DNA of 64,000 nt from a virus. The stretch lies in IMG/VR virus record IMGVR_UViG_3300032287_003731, positions 1-64,000 of that record; one strand, written 5' to 3'. The position numbers and the translations under genes were made by a program. Under the pieces are notes generated by a model. That model saw only the letters and a program-made list of their open reading frames with translations, was not told the DNA's origin and made no database searches. This document shows positions 40,804-52,300 of the stretch, one piece after another. Positions within the stretch are counted from its first letter, which is position 1; each line of letters begins with the position of its first letter.

Positions 40804-43800
40804 TTATGCGTTTATATTTCCAATTAAATACCATTCATTACCAGATATATTGATTAAAGTTGCTGCTCCATATCTCGTACCTATTCTATTCCAGCTATTA
40901 GCACTTCTAATAGTTACGCCTGATCCTGTTGCAAATAATATAGAGCCAGTACCGTATAATATAACATCAATATATGTACCATCTGCAAAATCAACAGATG
41001 ACGATGCAGGTATTGTTAAACTATGCGATACATTTGTACTTCCACTCACTTCTACAGTTTTACCAGCATCGGTTAATGCAAAAGTATAACTTCCTGTTAC
41101 TCTATTAAAGGTAACTGCGGTAGGTGCACTACCACCACCGCCACCTGGTGCCCAAGATGCAGATAGAGCTTGAGTAGCATAAGAGGCAGTCCCAAATAAA
41201 GACCCAGTAACACTTCCACTAATATTTAAACTACCAGTTATTGTATGTATATCAGAAATTATATTACCAATTCGTACACCAGTATTTGTTACTTGAAATT
41301 CTATTGAACTTCCTGTAATTACTGTTAAAGATCCTGTTACTGTTAGTGTAGAACCGTCAAACTGTAAATTAGCCTCTCCATTTAAAGTATTAGCTGTACC
41401 TGTTGCTGTTATAAGATAATTATCTGTGTTATTGTTTATAGTTACGCTACCTCCACCTCCTCCGGTTGCTACGGTAATTACATTACCGCTACTATCTACA
41501 GCTAAGTTTGCCACAGCTGTTCCGGGAAATGCTCCTGATCCCGTGTATTTGCTAAAACCAAGCTGACCGGAATGTAAACTAAGGTTAAAATATTCTGCGT
41601 CACTACTGGCATTAGTACCTCTCAGTATTCTAAATCTATTTTGATAATTATCAATCATAGATGCGGAGGTATAGGATCCTCCGGGAGCTTGAAGCAGTAT
41701 TTGTCCGCCTTCTCCAGTCCCTCCTGCAGGAGGAGGTCCTACAACTATAGTATTTTCAGTCGAGCCTAGGGATGAGGTTCCTATTGCTAAAGACCCTATT
41801 ACTACCGCACTGCCACTAATACCCAAACTACCTGTAATAGTATGAGCATCTGTTATTATATTTCCTATCTTAGTGCCTGTACTCGTTACTTGTAATTCTA
41901 CAGCGTTACTAGGACTTACGGTAAACGATCCTGATACTATAGCGCTACCGCTTACGTCTAGTTTTGCGTTAGGAGAGGTAGTTCCGATGCCTACATTTCC
42001 CGCTCCGCTAATCCTAAGTACCTCTGTACTTCCTCGTGTAATTGCAAATTCCCCTGCCGTTCGTACGCCATCTAAATACCAATTTCCTCCTTGGGTTTCT
42101 AGTGCAAGTCTAGTTCTAGCGCTACTCCCTGTATTTTGGTTTGATATGTTTATACCGGCAGCAGCATTTATATCTACTACAACACCTAATTTATCAGAAG
42201 GAGTAGTAGTTCCTATACCAACGTCGCCTGCGGATGTAATTCTCATCCGCTCAATATTATTCGTTCCTTCTGCCGTGAAAAAAGTTAGTGCAGCAGTTGG
42301 TATTGTTGAACGACCACCTACACCTATACGCCCCTCATTGCTGAACGAACCAGCATACACCGCAGTATTTGCATCTCCTCCGAAATATGCATAGTTGCTG
42401 CGGACGTTTAAGGTGCCGTTTACATCAAGGGTGTTGGTTGGGGTGGTGGTGTTTATACCTACATTGCCATCCCAAGTGATATTTAATCTTCTGCTTCCAT
42501 TTGTGTATAAGAACAAATCTCCTTGCCCAGAGGCAAAGTTTGTTCCGGTGAAACCCATACCATAACGAGAAGCTCTATCATTTGAGGACTCCCAAGAGAA
42601 TCCTATGGTTGCAAATTCGCCAATGGTACTAGTGTTGTAGTTAAGGTTTACACCGCCTCCGGTAGAAGTTAATGTAGTTCTGTTTGCATTATTAATGTCA
42701 AGCTTGTTGGCTGGGCTCACAGTTCCCACTCCCACATTACCACTAGCACTAACATATAAAGCATTAGCACCTGCGGTGCCTGCTCCATCCACTTCTAGCA
42801 CGCCTCCTGTTGAGGCGGATACGTGTAATTTTGTAGTCGGATTTGTAAGTCCCACCCCCACGTTACCTGTACTAGAAAAGATGTAGTTAGCATCATTACT
42901 ATTACCTGCTAGGAAATACAAAGGTATGGTAGTACCTATCGAACTTATATAGTTACTGGTTGGACCGCCACCTCCTGATAATAAAAGGCCGTAGCCAGAA
43001 TCTGTTATTTTAATTGTTCTATTTCCTGATGTACTAATGCTTCCTACCTGCAAATTACTGTCGGGTGCTGTGGTGCCTATACCTACATTTCCAGAAGCTT
43101 TAAATATAACTTGTTCTACGGCGTTGGGAAAGAATCTAATATCTCCGGAGGCTCCTGACGTTACTACTTTTATGTACGCGTTGTTGTTTTGAGCAATAAG
43201 CATATTATTTGTAGCACCGTCTGAAGTAATAGTTATTCCATCGGCATCTGCTGTATCTCCAATAATATACTTGTAGTTATTGGATATCTTGATATCTCCG
43301 GCTGTTACTCGTAGTTTTTTATCGGGACTTGTAGTACCTATACCGACATTACCATTCGTTCGTAAGATAGTCATTCTATCGGTCAAAGTCCCATCTCCTG
43401 TAGAAAAAACTAACCCCGAAATAGCAAAAGACTCAGCAGTAATTGCTGCTTGTTTTACCGTGCCCCCAGTGCTTAATATAATATGAGGAGTTGCTGTTGT
43501 TGGATTTGTTGTATATGCAATCTCTAACTTTGCTCCAGGACTATTAATACCTAAACCTACATTACCACTAGCACTAACATATAAAGCATTAGCACCTGCA
43601 GTGCCTGCTCCATCCACTTCTAGCACGCCTCCTGTTGAGGCTGTTACGTGCAATCTTGCAGTTGGACTTGTAAGTCCTATACCAACGTTTCCTAATTCAT
43701 TTATTGTCATCCTTGTTATAGGACTGTACAAACCTAATCCACTTGAATTATTCCATGGATTTGTTTTTATATATAATATACCTCCGGAAGTTCCTGAGCT

Positions 43801-46065
43801 TTGGTCAGATTGAATACTTGCTAATGCTTGGTTATTGTTACCTCCGTAATTGGTAGTTCCTACAGATATTTCGGAAGTTGTTGATCCGCCAGCATGTAGT
43901 ATTGTTTGAGGGGCTGTAGTCCCAATACCTACGTTTCCTGCTGAAGATATAACAGCTCTAACATTTTGATTACTTCCATCAACATCTGCAGTAACAAAAG
44001 ATATCCCGTTATTTGTTACCCCCGCTACTCCAGATCTAATAATAGCATGACCACCTTCGCTGTTTACTATACTAATCTGTGAAGTAGATGTTGATGCTGC
44101 ACCTAATACTGTAAATTTAGAATATGGTGAAGTAGTTCCTATACCTACATTAGTACCTCCTACCGACAATACACTGTTATTGACAGTTAAACTACCTGTT
44201 ACTCCTACCGATCCGGTAAATTGATGAGTATTACTTAACGTACTTCCAAATCGGGTAGAACCAGTTATGAAACTAACAGAAGATGTTACGGTCTGTACTA
44301 CTAAGGTTTGAGCTGTGATGGTGCCGGTAACAGTAAGTGAACCGGTAATGATTGCGTTGCCATTTACGTCGAGTTTGGCGTTGGGAGTGGTTGTGCCGAT
44401 ACCTACATTACCGTTATAATCAATGTATAATCTAGAAGCTAAAGTATTTCCAGTAGATCCAGTAGCAAGTTGTATATTTAAAGAACTACCTCTCGTTGTA
44501 TTAACCGAATCATCTCTAATCTGGTGTATAATTTTTCCTAAAGCTCTTTGAGTACTATCGTTATACGTGGATCCTCTAAATACAATAGATTGTCCAAACC
44601 CATCAAATTCTGTTTGAGCTGTATTTTCAGACTCTATAACTAATACGTCTAATGGAGTAGTTCTATCTGCCGTAGTAGTTCCAGCTAATCCTTTATATAC
44701 ATGCAATGAGGCAGTTGGAGAAGTAGTTCCTATACCTAGATTACCGCTACTCTGATACATAACACTACTGCTTAAGCTTGTAGCAGTATTCCAAAGAGGA
44801 ATGTAACTAGCACCTCCTCCTAATACATTAGAAGCAGTACTAGCAAATGAAGCAGTTCCGAGCAATGATCCTGTTATACTACCTGCTGCTATTGATCCAG
44901 ATAGTACTACTTCACCTGTAAATCTTGCAGAGCCGGATACGTCTAGGTTATATAGAGGCAGTGGTTGATTAATGCCTACTCTTCCGTTTCCTACAGACCC
45001 TGAAAAGGGATTTCCTACTATACTTGAGTAAGAGCCTGTACCAAATATAAACCCTCCTATGTTAATACTGTTTTGTCTACCATCTTCAAGAGTAATGTTC
45101 GTACCTATGATGATGTTATTAGATTTTACTCCAAAAGATCCTCCCTGTACGTTATATCCTGCTCTATATCCTAAAAACGTAGAGTAAGAAGCACTAGCTG
45201 CATACCACCCTGCGTAGCTTCCTATAAAATTAGAATTGTCTGCGTAAAAAGCTGCTTGTCCGGCTTCATACCCTATAAAATTAGAAGCACTGGCTTGGTT
45301 AGCCTGGTTTCCAGCTCTCAGACCTAAAAAGTTAGAGTTTTGAGCGTTTGATGCGGAATACCCGGCACTTCTTCCTAGAAAATTTGAACCGCTGGCATTT
45401 ATTGCTTGGTAGCCTGCACTTTCGCCTAAAAAATTCGAATGTAGAGCGTTAGTGGAGTTACGTCCAGACTCTGCTCCTAAAAAATTCGAGTACGAAGCAT
45501 TTGCAGCATCTCTACCTGCATTTTGTCCGAGGAAATTGGAGTAAGAGGCTCCAGGAGAAGTGTCCCCTGCGCTTCTCCCAAAAAAATTAGAGTAACTTGC
45601 GTTTGTAGAAAGGTATCCTGCAAATCTACCTAGGAAATTAGAGTATGTAGCGTTGGGGGCATTAAATCCGCTGTTCTGCCCTATGAACGTAGAAAAGGCT
45701 GCATTTGAGGAAGAGTATCCCGCGTTTGCTCCTAGAAAGTTGGAGTTGTTCGCAGAAGTGGCTTGAAATCCGGCTTGAAATCCTACGAAGTTTGAGTATG
45801 CTGCTGCTGTTGATCCGCTTCCAGCACTGCTACCTACTAACACTGAGAAGGTAGTTGAAAAATCTCCTACGTTTGTAGGAGTGTATACGGTAGATCCTGA
45901 AAGTGCTACAGGATACGAAGAGCTGATAGCATTCACCGTGTTGCTAGACCAAGAAGCGGTTCCGAACAGCGATGCTGTTACACCTTGGGTGACATTAAGT
46001 GAACCTGTAATTATTGAATTATTAAGGGCAATTATGCCGTTCCTTGCGACAAATTCGTTTGGCAT
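40804..46065 (-). CDS. Giant tail fibre 1 (1753 aa) with beta-roll and GNVGIGTTSP repeats
   Basis: Host-recognition fibre. After a short N-terminus (residues 1-86) comes a run of thirteen 17-residue repeats of the type NASYSNFLGRSAGYLST, which resemble YadA-like left-handed beta-roll heads. The rest is a chain of GNVGIGTTSPxxKL modules, each probably a small triple-beta domain, with a copy of the NTHQFTGSV cassette shared with the other two fibres (about 44195-44340). The C-terminus ends in a compact beta domain (YIDVILYGTGSILFATGSGV); no S74 chaperone is seen. G+C is clearly higher than in the virion-core genes. A leader hairpin and late-type motif precede it. Confidence 0.9.
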   Translation of the reverse strand: MPNEFVARNGIIALNNSIITGSLNVTQGVTASLFGTASWSSNTVNAISSSYPVALSGSTVYTPTNVGDFSTTFSVLVGSSAGSGSTAAAYSNFVGFQAGFQATSANNSNFLGANAGYSSSNAAFSTFIGQNSGFNAPNATYSNFLGRFAGYLSTNASYSNFFGRSAGDTSPGASYSNFLGQNAGRDAANASYSNFLGAESGRNSTNALHSNFLGESAGYQAINASGSNFLGRSAGYSASNAQNSNFLGLRAGNQANQASASNFIGYEAGQAAFYADNSNFIGSYAGWYAASASYSTFLGYRAGYNVQGGSFGVKSNNIIIGTNITLEDGRQNSINIGGFIFGTGSYSSIVGNPFSGSVGNGRVGINQPLPLYNLDVSGSARFTGEVVLSGSIAAGSITGSLLGTASFASTASNVLGGGASYIPLWNTATSLSSSVMYQSSGNLGIGTTSPTASLHVYKGLAGTTTADRTTPLDVLVIESENTAQTEFDGFGQSIVFRGSTYNDSTQRALGKIIHQIRDDSVNTTRGSSLNIQLATGSTGNTLASRLYIDYNGNVGIGTTTPNAKLDVNGNAIITGSLTVTGTITAQTLVVQTVTSSVSFITGSTRFGSTLSNTHQFTGSVGVTGSLTVNNSVLSVGGTNVGIGTTSPYSKFTVLGAASTSTSQISIVNSEGGHAIIRSGVAGVTNNGISFVTADVDGSNQNVRAVISSAGNVGIGTTAPQTILHAGGSTTSEISVGTTNYGGNNNQALASIQSDQSSGTSGGILYIKTNPWNNSSGLGLYSPITRMTINELGNVGIGLTSPTARLHVTASTGGVLEVDGAGTAGANALYVSASGNVGLGINSPGAKLEIAYTTNPTTATPHIILSTGGTVKQAAITAESFAISGLVFSTGDGTLTDRMTILRTNGNVGIGTTSPDKKLRVTAGDIKISNNYKYIIGDTADADGITITSDGATNNMLIAQNNNAYIKVVTSGASGDIRFFPNAVEQVIFKASGNVGIGTTAPDSNLQVGSISTSGNRTIKITDSGYGLLLSGGGGPTSNYISSIGTTIPLYFLAGNSNDANYIFSSTGNVGVGLTNPTTKLHVSASTGGVLEVDGAGTAGANALYVSASGNVGVGTVSPANKLDINNANRTTLTSTGGGVNLNYNTSTIGEFATIGFSWESSNDRASRYGMGFTGTNFASGQGDLFLYTNGSRRLNITWDGNVGINTTTPTNTLDVNGTLNVRSNYAYFGGDANTAVYAGSFSNEGRIGVGGRSTIPTAALTFFTAEGTNNIERMRITSAGDVGIGTTTPSDKLGVVVDINAAAGINISNQNTGSSARTRLALETQGGNWYLDGVRTAGEFAITRGSTEVLRISGAGNVGIGTTSPNAKLDVSGSAIVSGSFTVSPSNAVELQVTSTGTKIGNIITDAHTITGSLGISGSAVVIGSLAIGTSSLGSTENTIVVGPPPAGGTGEGGQILLQAPGGSYTSASMIDNYQNRFRILRGTNASSDAEYFNLSLHSGQLGFSKYTGSGAFPGTAVANLAVDSSGNVITVATGGGGGSVTINNNTDNYLITATGTANTLNGEANLQFDGSTLTVTGSLTVITGSSIEFQVTNTGVRIGNIISDIHTITGSLNISGSVTGSLFGTASYATQALSASWAPGGGGGSAPTAVTFNRVTGSYTFALTDAGKTVEVSGSTNVSHSLTIPASSSVDFADGTYIDVILYGTGSILFATGSGVTIRSANSWNRIGTRYGAATLINISGNEWYLIGNINA
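45145..45807 (-). repeat. Thirteen tandem 51-bp repeats (17-aa units) in fibre 1
   Basis: Residues 87-307 divide exactly into 13 units of 17 aa with consensus NASYSNFLGxxAGxxAx; no unit is longer or shorter. Ser-Asn-Phe-Leu-Gly and Ala-Gly positions are almost invariant, while the other residues vary. Confidence 0.9.
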
Positions 46066-46075
46066 TATACTGGTT

Positions 46076-46097
46076 TCCTAGTTCACTTTCCCTAGGA
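46076..46097 (-). promoter_or_regulatory. Leader hairpin of fibre 1 mRNA
   Basis: Perfect 6-bp stem TCCTAG / CTAGGA with a 10-base loop, between the late-type motif and the ATG. Confidence 0.5.
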
Positions 46098-46107
46098 GGG
46101 GGTTTAT

Positions 46108-46116
46108 AATAAATAT
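46108..46116 (-). promoter_or_regulatory. Late-type promoter motif (ATATTTATT) for fibre 1
   Basis: Coding-strand ATATTTATT 42 bases before the fibre 1 ATG, overlapping the end of the upstream 60-aa gene by one base. Confidence 0.55.
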
Positions 46117-46298
46117 TATACAAATAAAGCAGCTGAGACACGGTAGAGTCTACCTGTTGGGTCTGCTGCTTGAAGTTCATCTGCTTTAGCTTGTGCTTCT
46201 GCTTCGTTATCGTATTCGTAAATGGGATCGTCTGGGTTTAGTTTGAGGACCCATATTTGTGGATTGCCTGGAATAAATTCCATTTCTACTTTAAACAT
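46116..46298 (-). CDS. Hypothetical 60-aa protein between fibres
   Basis: A small acidic protein with one beta strand pair (MFKVEMEFIPGNPQIWVLKL), a helical EAEAQAKADELQAADP stretch and a hydrophobic C-terminus. It fits in the short gap between fibre 2 and fibre 1, in the same direction and probably in the same transcript as fibre 2. It might be a fibre assembly factor (compare T4 gp38 or gp57A by position only). Confidence 0.65.
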   Translation of the reverse strand: MFKVEMEFIPGNPQIWVLKLNPDDPIYEYDNEAEAQAKADELQAADPTGRLYRVSAALFV

Positions 46299-46310
46299 AT
46301 TATTTTATTT

Positions 46311-49300
46311 TTACATGAATATTGCTAGTGATTTAATTTTCCATCCTGAAGTATTGGTTTGTACATTAAACTGTACATCACTTCCTGCAATAGAAACTGA
46401 AGAAGTTACAACTGCAGTATTACCTATATCTACAGTGGAATTATCGTAATACTGTACTGATGTACCATTCCAAGCTCCTACTACTTCACCTGCTCTTATA
46501 TTACTACCACTTGATACTGTGTATTTGAAGAAAGCAGATGTATATGAACCTGTTGCTTGAGTAAATAGATTATTTGATCCTACTACTGATGATGCTACTG
46601 TAGCATAATCAGTGAGTGTAGAATCTATTGTGAGTTGATTTGCAACTGTGAAGTTGTTTGAGTATGATGATGTAGCTGCGAATGATGCGCTTGTTGCAAA
46701 TGAAGCAGACACTGCATTTTGTGCTTGAGACGCTGATGTAGCAAACGAAGCACTAACAGCATTTAATATATAACTTGCAGTAGTAGCAAATGAGGATGAT
46801 ACAGCATTTAAAACATATGAAGCACTAACTGCATTTAACACATAAGATGCTGTATTAGCAAATGAAGCACTAATTGCGTTTAGTACATACGAAGCAGTTA
46901 CAGCTTGAGACGCTGATATAGCAAACGAAGCACTAACTGCATTTTGTACAAACGATGCTGTTAATGCATTAGATGCAGTTATTGCATTACTTGCCCATGA
47001 TGCCGTCCCAAACAATGACCCTGTTATTCCAGCTCCAGTTACATTTAATGATCCAGTTATGCTTACACTACCAGTGAACTGGTGCGTGTTACTGAGTAAT
47101 GTTCCAAAGCGAGTTGATCCTGTTACAAAGTCAATTGACGATGTTATGGTTTGTACTACTAAGGTTTGCGCTGTAAGTGTACCTGCTACGGTGAAATTAT
47201 CAGCATATGATGCTGTAATTGCTCTTGTAGCGAACGAAGCACTGACTGCGTTTAGTATGTAGGATGCTGTTTGAGCGTTGGATGCTGATAGAGTATATGA
47301 AGCGCTCACTGCGTTAAGTATGTACGATGCTGTTACTGCATTTTGTGCTTGAGATGCGCTTAACGCATAGCTAGCACTAACAGCATTTAAAATATATGAT
47401 GCTGTACTAGCGAATGAAGCAGATACTGCATTCAATACATAACTTGCTGTTACTGCATTTTGAGCTTGAGAAGCAGATAGACTATAAGAAGAAGATACTG
47501 CATTTAGTACGTAACTTGCTGTAACTGCATTCGCAGCTTGAGAAGCAGATAGAGCGTAGGACGCAGTAGTAGCAAAAGAAGAACTTACTGCATTTAATAT
47601 ATAGCTGGCTGTAGTAGCGTTTGAAGCAGACAAAGCATAAGAAGAAGAAACCGCATTTAATATGTAACTAGCTGTAACAGCATTACTTGCCCAGCTAGCA
47701 GTGCCTAAAAGAGATCCTGTAATATTAGGAGATACTAAAGACCCTGTTACAGTTAATCCGCTCTCGTACCTTCCGGAGCCAGACACATCTAAACTAAATA
47801 AAGGAAATGGCTGATTAATACCTATTCTACCATTTGCAGACCCAGAAAAGGCTATATTAGATACAGTAGAGTAAGACCCTGTTCCAAAAAGTATTCCTCC
47901 TATATTAATCGCATCTTTTCTACCAGTATTAACAGTTATGTTTGTACCAATAATAATATTATTGCTACCTATAAGATTTCCAATAGTATTAGCTCCTACG
48001 TTTTCTCCAATTAAAATAGAGTTATTTGCATTGGTTATTTGAAATCCCGATTGCCTTCCTATGCATACGCTTCCATTAGAAAAATTAGCAGCAGAACCAG
48101 CAGCTTGCCCTAAAAATACAGAACCGCTTGAAGCAAAAGAATCTCCTCCTGCACCACTTCCTATGAATACGGCACTACTTGCAGATATTGCTCCTGTAGA
48201 AACTCCTATAAATACAGAATTTCCTACATTTGATTTATTACTAGCAGCAAAGGATCCTATGGCAATTAAGTAAGAAGAGTTCGTTGTTCTCCATCCTGAG
48301 CGATACCCTAAAAGAATGCTGTTATCTGAATCAGATGAGCCACTTCCTGCCTCTCTTCCTAATATTACAGAATCTGTAGTACTAAAATTCCCTACATTTG
48401 TAACTGAGTATATAGTAGTCCCATTGACAGCAATAGGATAAGAAGAACTTATAGCATTTATTGCTGCAGAAGCAGATACTGCTCTTGAAGAGCTTACAGC
48501 AAAAGAAGAGGATAATGCATAGGAAGCGCTAACCGCATTCAGTATGTAACTAGCCGTTACTGCATTTTGTGCTTGAGAAGAAGATAGACTATAAGAAGAA
48601 GATACTGCATTTAATACATAACTAGCTGTAGTAGCAAACGAAGCACTTACTGCATTTATTATGTAGCTTGCTGTTACAGCATTTTGTGCTTGAGATGCTG
48701 AAGTAGCTAATGAAGCACTAACTGCGTTTAGCACATACGAAGCAGTTGTTGCATTTTGCGCTTGTGATGCACTAAGGGCATATGATGAACTAATAGCATT
48801 CAATATGTAAGATGCTGTAACGGCATTCTGCGCTTGAGAAGCAGATACAGCATATGAAGCACTTAAAATACTATTTTTACCATAAGGTCCATCAACGTTA
48901 GACGAACTAACATATGATGCTGTTTCTGCTGTAGCAGTAGCTACAGTGATATTGAATGTGCTACTATCACCTTTGGTAAATGTTATTGTTGAACCGGCAA
49001 TAGATGCGGTAATTATACCTCGAAATGGTAGTGATGAAGTAGAAGCAAATGAAGCGCTTACTGCATTAAGTACATAGCTTGCTGTTTGTGCTTGGGAGGC
49101 ACTTAAAGCATTAAGTACGTACGATGCCGTAGAAGCGAATGATGCAGAAGTAGCTGTTGTTGCTGTTGCTGCATTTCCACTAATAGAAGCACTAATAAAT
49201 GATTTATTTTCCCATTTAGCAGCAGTTGTATCATAAACTAATGCTTGACCACTTAGAGGACCTGATATTAATACATCAGATAAACCGGATAGAGTTTGAG

Positions 49301-52300
49301 TTATTGTTGATCCTCCACCACCAGATCCTCCTACTGATCTAAATAAACCTCCTAGTTGAATAGCATATGAGTCAGTAACTGTAAAGTCAGCGTTATTTCT
49401 TACAACAATAGCTCCTAAATAGATTGCGTTTGCTGCAGTGTTTGGTGCTTCAACAAACGATTCAAAAGCAATATTTGCTGTTGCATCTGTTAGACTTGCA
49501 TATGTAGCATTACCATAATAAACGACTATAGCTTTAGCTACACTATTAGGGAAATAGAATACTCTTTGAATAGAAAATTCTCTATTTGATCCTCCTCCTG
49601 GTACTGCTGTTAGTATGCCATTATCTGAATATCGTGTTGGATCTATGGCACCATATCCTAAACCAGCATTTGTATCATATACCCAAGTAGAGCCTGATTG
49701 TCTGTATCTGAATATTTTAGATACATTAGTACCACTATCAGTGGCGTAGGATGGATTATTTGGATCTACAGGATAATTAGAACCAGGTGAGTAGGCAGTA
49801 CCGCCTGCTACTATTAAACTACCTGTTGATGATCCACTAGGTGCTAAAGTATATCCTGATAATTTTAAAGGTCCAAATGCTCTATTAAATATATTTTGTT
49901 GTTGTTCAAAACCATATGCTGTAGATGGTTGTGTTTTAACACCGTTAATTGTAGATCCATTTTGAAACAATACAATACCTATGTTAATTTCTGTATCAAA
50001 CTGACCAGCAGCATATGGTGTACCTTGTTGGTAAATATTACCAGTTGAATCAATAGATACAAACGCTTGTTGATATGATGCGGTAAGTGGTGCAATACTA
50101 GCCGATAAATTACCCCAATTTAAATACTGTATTGTTGGATATGGATTATCATTTAAACTAGCATTTAAGTTTACTATAATACCACTACCACTACCAATTT
50201 GATAAACAGTAGATGATTGAGTTGTAATTAAACCACCGTTTAATAAACCAGTATATAAGTTACCTTCTAACCAACGTAAACGAGTTGTATTAGAATATCC
50301 TTTACTGTTTTGAGAGAAATATAAGTCTTGTGTAGAACCAGAAACATAAATGTAAGAGGCAGATATAGATGTATCTATATTTGTAGTTACAGGATCAAAT
50401 CTGTGGTATCCAGTTTGTCTAATGTCACCATATATTTGTACTGATGCTGTTAAATTACCAGGTCCTTGAGATCCTGAAATTATAATACTACCAGATAATA
50501 TAGTATTGCCAATTAAGGTATTATTGCCTGTTTGAGTTGTAGATCCTGTTATACTTAAACTACCAGTTAAAGTAGTAGAACCAATAAGTGTATTTGATCC
50601 AGTAGTAAATAAACTGCCCGTTACGGTTTGATTTCCTATAAACTTATTTGAACCTGTAGTAGCAAAAATACCAGATGAAGTTCCATTTAATAAACCAGCA
50701 TTTGAAGCATATGATGCGCTAACAGCATTTAATACATAAGATGCTGTTTGAGCATTTTGAGCTTGAGATGCACTTAATGCATACGATGAGCTAATAGCAT
50801 TTAATACATAGCTTGCAGTTACAGCATTTTGAGCTTGTGATGCAGATACAGCGTAAGAAGCACTAATAACATAAGATGCACTTATTGCATTTAGCACATA
50901 TGATGCTGTTATAGCATTTTGTGCTTGAGATGCACTTAATGCGTATGATGAACTTAGTATACTGTTTTTCCCATAAGGACCATCAACATTAGATGAAGTA
51001 ACATATGATGCTGTTTCAGCAGTGGCTGTTGCTATAGTAACATTAAAAGTACTGCTATTACCTTTTGTAAATGTTATTGTTGAACCTACAACTGAAGCTG
51101 TTACTACACCTTCTAAAGGTAAAGATGAAGTTGAAGCATATGATGCACTAACAGCATTTAATATATATGATGCTGTAACTGCATTGTCTGCTTGTGACGC
51201 GCTTAATGCGTAAGATGCACTAATTGCATTTAACACATATGATGCTGTTACTGCATTTTGAGCTTGTGAAGCACTTAAAGAATAGGATGATGTAGTAGCA
51301 AATGATGAACTAACTGCATTTAACACATATGATGCTGTTACTGCATTTTGAGCTTGTGAAGCACTTATTGCGTATGATGCACTAACAGCATTCAATACAT
51401 AACTAGCTGTTACAGCATCTTGTGCTTGAGATGCACTTATAGCGTATGATGAACTTATAGCATTGTTAGCCCAACTAGCAGTTCCAAATAATGAACTTGT
51501 TATTCCAGCTCCAACTATATTTAAACTGCCTGTTATACTTACTGATCCAGTAAATTGATGTGTATTTGATAATAAAGTACCAAAACGAGTAGAACCAGTA
51601 ACAAAATCAACAGATGAAGTAATAGTTTGTACTACTATAGTTTGGGCAGTTAATATATTTCTAACTGTAAAGTTATCGGCTGATGATGCTGTAGCAGCGA
51701 ATGAAGCACTAACAGCATTGAGTACATAAGAGGCAGTTACTGCATTTTGTGCTTGTGAAGCGGATAAAGCGTATGATGCTGATGTAGCATTATTTGCCCA
51801 TGATGCTGTTCCAAATAACGAACTAGTTATGTTAGTTATACTTAAACTACCTGTTGATATAATAGAACCGCTTGTGAATATAGAGCCAGTAAATGTTAAA
51901 GTACCAGCGTTTGAAACAAGTAGTGTTGCACCTGAACTTCCAGTTACTGTTAATGATCCTGATATTACTACGGCTTGATTAAGCTGATTAACAGATGAAG
52001 CAGTAGAAGCGAATGATGCACTAATAGCATTTAGTACATATGAAGATGTAGTAGCGAACGATGCACTAACAGCGTTAAGTACATAGCTAGCAGTGGTAGC
52101 AAACGATGCACTAACAGCGTTAAGTACATATGATGCTGTTGTAGCGAGTGATGCTGTTACTGCTCTAGAAGCAGATGTAGCAAACGAAGCAGATACTGCA
52201 TTTAATATATAACTAGCAGTTAATGCTTGTGATGCACTAACAGCCCATGATGCAGTCCCAAACAATGATCCTGTAAAGCCTAAACTTGCATTTACAGAAC

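Noticed and set aside
41873-42394. Plus-strand 173-aa reading frame inside fibre 1
   Set aside because: Pro/Val/Ser-rich antisense of the repeated fibre modules; no protein-like domain and all neighbours are on the minus strand.
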